8,086 bases of DNA from assembly GCA_022425185.1 (NCBI GenBank), contig JAKMFY010000222.1:1-8086 (forward strand). Direction: 5' to 3'. The notes below the pieces were generated by a model that was not told the origin of the DNA, did no database searches, and was given only the letters and a program-made list of their open reading frames with translations. Within the stretch, counting starts at the first letter, position 1. The number at the start of each line of letters is the position of its first letter. Of the stretch, positions 6,388 through 8,086 are shown in pieces. The translations under genes and the position numbers were made by a program. This DNA comes from Candidatus Poseidoniaceae archaeon (lineage in GTDB: Archaea; Thermoplasmatota; Poseidoniia; Poseidoniales; Poseidoniaceae).

Positions 6388-7263
6388 ATGCAAGACTGGT
6401 TGCTCATTTCTCTCATCGTTCTTGGAAGCGCGATTGGACTTATGTCCCTTCACGGACTGTGGCTTTGGTGGACTCGAGTTCGACCAAAACAACCACGCTT
6501 GAATGCAGATTGGCAATCGGATTGTGAGTTCATCTCATCCGCTGAATTTGAAGATTCAATGATTACATTCCGAAATGTTAGGGATTTTCATTGGAGGACA
6601 ACAAGAGACCGTGATGAGCGATGGGCTGATGAAGTAAAGGTCGATTCCGAACAAGTCAAACACATCTGGTTCGTTGTTGATCAATTTCATTCGTTCAAAG
6701 GAATGTCACATACGTATCTGACCTTTGAGTTCAAAGATGGTACGTGCCTTTCTTTTTCGTTTGAAGCACGTCGTGTTAAAGGCAAAAAGTATCATCCTTG
6801 GACTGGACTTTGGCGTTCCTATGAATTGTACCTTCTTCTTGGCTTTGAGAGAGATGTGACACAACTCAGGACTCATGGAAGAGGCAATATTGTGCATATG
6901 TATCGGGTCGTGACTCCACCTGATAAAGAACGACAAATGATTGTTCAGATGTCGCACCGGCTTAACCAACTTACACAAAGGCCTGAGTTTTACCACACTC
7001 TATTCAAGACATGTAACACTTCGATTGTTCGAGCGGTGAACACGGTCACGCCTGGCCGCATTCCATTCCTGTGGAGAAATTTCCTTCCAGGATACACTCC
7101 AAAGGCTGCATTAAAACTCGGTCTTATCGAAGATTGGGGTGGCTTGGAAATGACACGTGAAAAAGCTCGTGTTGATCAGCGTTCACAAGCATGGGATGAG
7201 AAAGAAGAGTACAGTGAAATGCTGAGAAAGATTCTTCCACCTTCAAACGCTGATCAAGAGTAA
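6388..7263 (+). CDS. DUF4105 (Lnb_N-like) membrane-anchored protein
   Basis: 291 residues. A transmembrane segment at about 4-28 (LLISLIVLGSAIGLMSLHGL) is followed by basic residues and then a DUF4105 domain. Family hallmarks seen: NVRDFHWR (63-70), HTYLTFEFKDG (108-118), FSFEARR (123-129), YELYLLLGFERDV (145-157), R161, and FYHTLFKTCNTSI (201-213), whose C209 takes the place of the family's conserved NC(T)T cysteine, with TPGRIPFLWRN...LPGYTP near 221-238. I recall that a DUF4105 protein in Bacteroides (Lnb) was reported as a lipoprotein N-acyltransferase; whether an archaeal homologue does this is unknown. His plus Cys suggests a thiol-based transferase or hydrolase. Basic residues (RVRPK) directly after the helix leave topology open. 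The frame runs upstream to ATG 6298, but that would overlap the previous gene by 86 bp and lacks a ribosome site. The 3' end overlaps the opposing thiamine gene by 21 bp. Confidence 0.85.
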   Translation: MQDWLLISLIVLGSAIGLMSLHGLWLWWTRVRPKQPRLNADWQSDCEFISSAEFEDSMITFRNVRDFHWRTTRDRDERWADEVKVDSEQVKHIWFVVDQFHSFKGMSHTYLTFEFKDGTCLSFSFEARRVKGKKYHPWTGLWRSYELYLLLGFERDVTQLRTHGRGNIVHMYRVVTPPDKERQMIVQMSHRLNQLTQRPEFYHTLFKTCNTSIVRAVNTVTPGRIPFLWRNFLPGYTPKAALKLGLIEDWGGLEMTREKARVDQRSQAWDEKEEYSEMLRKILPPSNADQE

Positions 7264-7866
7264 GAGGTCACCTTGCTGGCATGAGGCAGTAATTTGTTCA
7301 CCAAGAGCTTCATTGTGTATCCCTCTTGTTCCTGATATGAGTTGCTCATCTTCAAGTGAATATTTGCAACCAACTAACGTTACGCCAGAAACTTCGCCAA
7401 ATGGTATCAAACTGACGTTTCCCCCAACTGTCGTGCTGTATTGAATCGGAGTTGCTGTAACCCTTACAACCAACCATCCCTCGATGTGAAGATGGGCTTT
7501 GCTTTGACATTCAAAAAGTGCAGAAAAAGCCGCAAGTTGATGATCCAACCTCCCTCCCTCAATCCCAATAACATCAATATGTTTCTCAGGATATTGTTTA
7601 TGGCTCCATGTCAATCCTTTCGAAATATCACTTGTGTTTTGATTTGAGTCCTTGACAATGGTGACTTCTCTTGACTGAAAAGTATTCAGTTGTTCCGATG
7701 TCAAACTGTCCATATCCCCAATGATGACGTCTGGTTGAATTTGACGTTGTTGGAGTGTTAATGCAGCTCCATCTAGGGCAATAATCACAGGAGATTGACC
7801 AATAAAAGATTCCAAGACAGATTCTGAGGGCTGAATGCCGTTTCCAACGATAAGAACGTCTGTCAT
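7243..7866 (-). CDS. Thiamine pyrophosphokinase
   Basis: Transfers pyrophosphate from ATP to free thiamine to make thiamine diphosphate (cytoplasmic; thiamine salvage). 207 residues, normal for the family. Motifs seen: LDGAA (31-35), PDVIIGDMDSL (45-55, the acidic Mg/ATP site), KDSNQNTSD (72-80, equivalent to the family's D-Q-x-T-D block), IEGGRLDHQLAA (102-113, the diagnostic GGRxDH), then a C-terminal beta-sandwich with VSLIPFGEVSGVTLVGCKYSL (151-171) and GTRGIHNEAL (179-188, thiamine-binding side). ATG at 7866 is the only ATG available: an in-frame TGA lies four codons upstream (7879-7881). It converges on the DUF4105 gene (21-bp overlap of 3' ends) and diverges from the exported-protein gene at 7976. 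It has no functional link with its neighbours that I can see. Confidence 0.93.
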   Translation of the reverse strand: MTDVLIVGNGIQPSESVLESFIGQSPVIIALDGAALTLQQRQIQPDVIIGDMDSLTSEQLNTFQSREVTIVKDSNQNTSDISKGLTWSHKQYPEKHIDVIGIEGGRLDHQLAAFSALFECQSKAHLHIEGWLVVRVTATPIQYSTTVGGNVSLIPFGEVSGVTLVGCKYSLEDEQLISGTRGIHNEALGEQITASCQQGDLLLLISV

Positions 7867-7910
7867 AAATCTTCCATTTCATCCTAGTTCTTGACCTGAT
7901 GGGTGAAGCG

Positions 7911-7918
7911 ATTTTACC
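7911..7918 (-). promoter_or_regulatory. Weak candidate TATA-like element for the thiamine pyrophosphokinase gene
   Basis: On the minus strand GGTAAAAT (complement of ATTTTACC) lies about 45-52 nt before the ATG at 7866. It would place transcription start some 20-25 nt before the ATG, leaving a short leader that includes GGATGAAATGGAAG, a loose purine-rich ribosome site. Speculative. Confidence 0.2.
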
Positions 7919-7946
7919 ATCTCAAAGAATCAACTTCGGACAATGG

Positions 7947-7954
7947 TTTAGAAC
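7947..7954 (+). promoter_or_regulatory. Candidate TATA box for the exported-protein gene at 7976
   Basis: TTTAGAAC is centred about 25 nt before ATG 7976, the expected place for a leaderless archaeal transcript. It overlaps the left arm of the palindrome at 7948-7968, so a protein bound there could block or recruit transcription factor B/TBP. Only a moderate match to the TTTAWATA consensus. Confidence 0.3.
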
Positions 7955-7968
7955 GTTGAACATTCTAA
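7948..7968. promoter_or_regulatory. 21-bp near-perfect palindrome, operator-like
   Basis: TTAGAACGTT (7948-7957) and AACATTCTAA (7959-7968) are inverted copies with 9 of 10 positions paired around a central G at 7958. It lies in the 109-bp spacer between divergent genes, 7 nt before ATG 7976, overlapping the candidate TATA box and the presumed transcription start. The size and symmetry suit a dimeric helix-turn-helix regulator; the regulator is not in the window. Confidence 0.5.
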
Positions 7969-7975
7969 GAATTTT

Positions 7976-8086
7976 ATGCGCAGGGGGCCGACGTATGGAA
8001 AAGGAGTCCTCGCGACCCTTTTGACCGCACTTATGATGGTGCAACTTTTTGCTCCAATGGGTGGTGTATTCAATTCCCAAACCGAG
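7976..8086 (+). CDS. Exported protein, N-terminal fragment cut by window end
   Basis: The frame from ATG 7976 is open to the last base (37 residues). It begins with a basic n-region (MRRGPTYGKG) followed by a hydrophobic core (VLATLLTALMMVQLFAP, residues 11-27), then polar residues (NSQTE). This is a typical signal peptide or signal anchor. No cysteine is present, so no lipobox. Nothing of the mature domain is visible, so the function cannot be stated. The candidate TATA box and palindrome just upstream support this as a real start. Confidence 0.65.
   Translation, partial: MRRGPTYGKGVLATLLTALMMVQLFAPMGGVFNSQTE

Noticed and set aside
6706..6996. 96-codon minus-strand frame inside the DUF4105 gene
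   Set aside because: No start context or recognisable motif, and the plus strand carries the conserved DUF4105 blocks there.

Overview
The window looks like a piece of an archaeal chromosome, most likely a planktonic Marine Group II / Candidatus Poseidoniales (Thermoplasmatota) genome. This assignment is an inference from gene content: a class II photolyase, a very acidic secreted protein built from thrombospondin type-3-like Asp-rich repeats with a single C-terminal membrane anchor, tightly packed genes, GGTGA-type ribosome sites, and starts preceded by TATA-like boxes about 25-30 nt upstream (leaderless style). No rRNA, tRNA, mobile element or CRISPR array was seen.

Layout: (1) 1-1133, the C-terminal three quarters of a class II DNA photolyase cut by the window edge, followed after a few bases by (2) 1142-2539, an SRPBCC domain fused to a TIGR01777/YfcH-type NAD(P)-binding domain with a C-terminal DUF1731. 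These two look like one transcription unit. (3) 2580-5101, a long secreted, C-terminally anchored PPC plus TSP3-repeat protein, broken by one frame change near position 4122. (4) 5085-6383, a membrane-anchored extracellular protein with two Ig-like, cysteine-paired repeats and a tryptophan-rich cytoplasmic tail, overlapping gene 3 by 17 bp. (5) 6388-7263, a membrane-anchored DUF4105 (Lnb_N-like) protein, with a GGTGAT ribosome site lying over the stop of gene 4. Genes 3-5 look like one envelope operon. (6) 7243-7866 on the minus strand, a thiamine pyrophosphokinase, converging on and overlapping gene 5 by 21 bp. (7) 7976 onward, the signal peptide of another exported protein, cut by the window end. 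Genes 6 and 7 are divergent across a 109-bp spacer that carries a 21-bp near-perfect palindrome next to the start of gene 7.

Working together: the first pair suggests light-damage repair plus an unknown redox or lipid/isoprenoid-related enzyme. The middle operon encodes cell-surface proteins whose cytoplasmic tails resemble each other, together with a DUF4105 protein that could modify or process exported proteins (hypothesis). The thiamine gene is metabolically unrelated and indicates salvage of thiamine. The most noteworthy points are the surface-protein/DUF4105 operon, the W-rich and Pro-rich tails, the frameshift in the repeat protein, the palindrome at 7948-7968, and the SRPBCC-epimerase fusion next to the photolyase.
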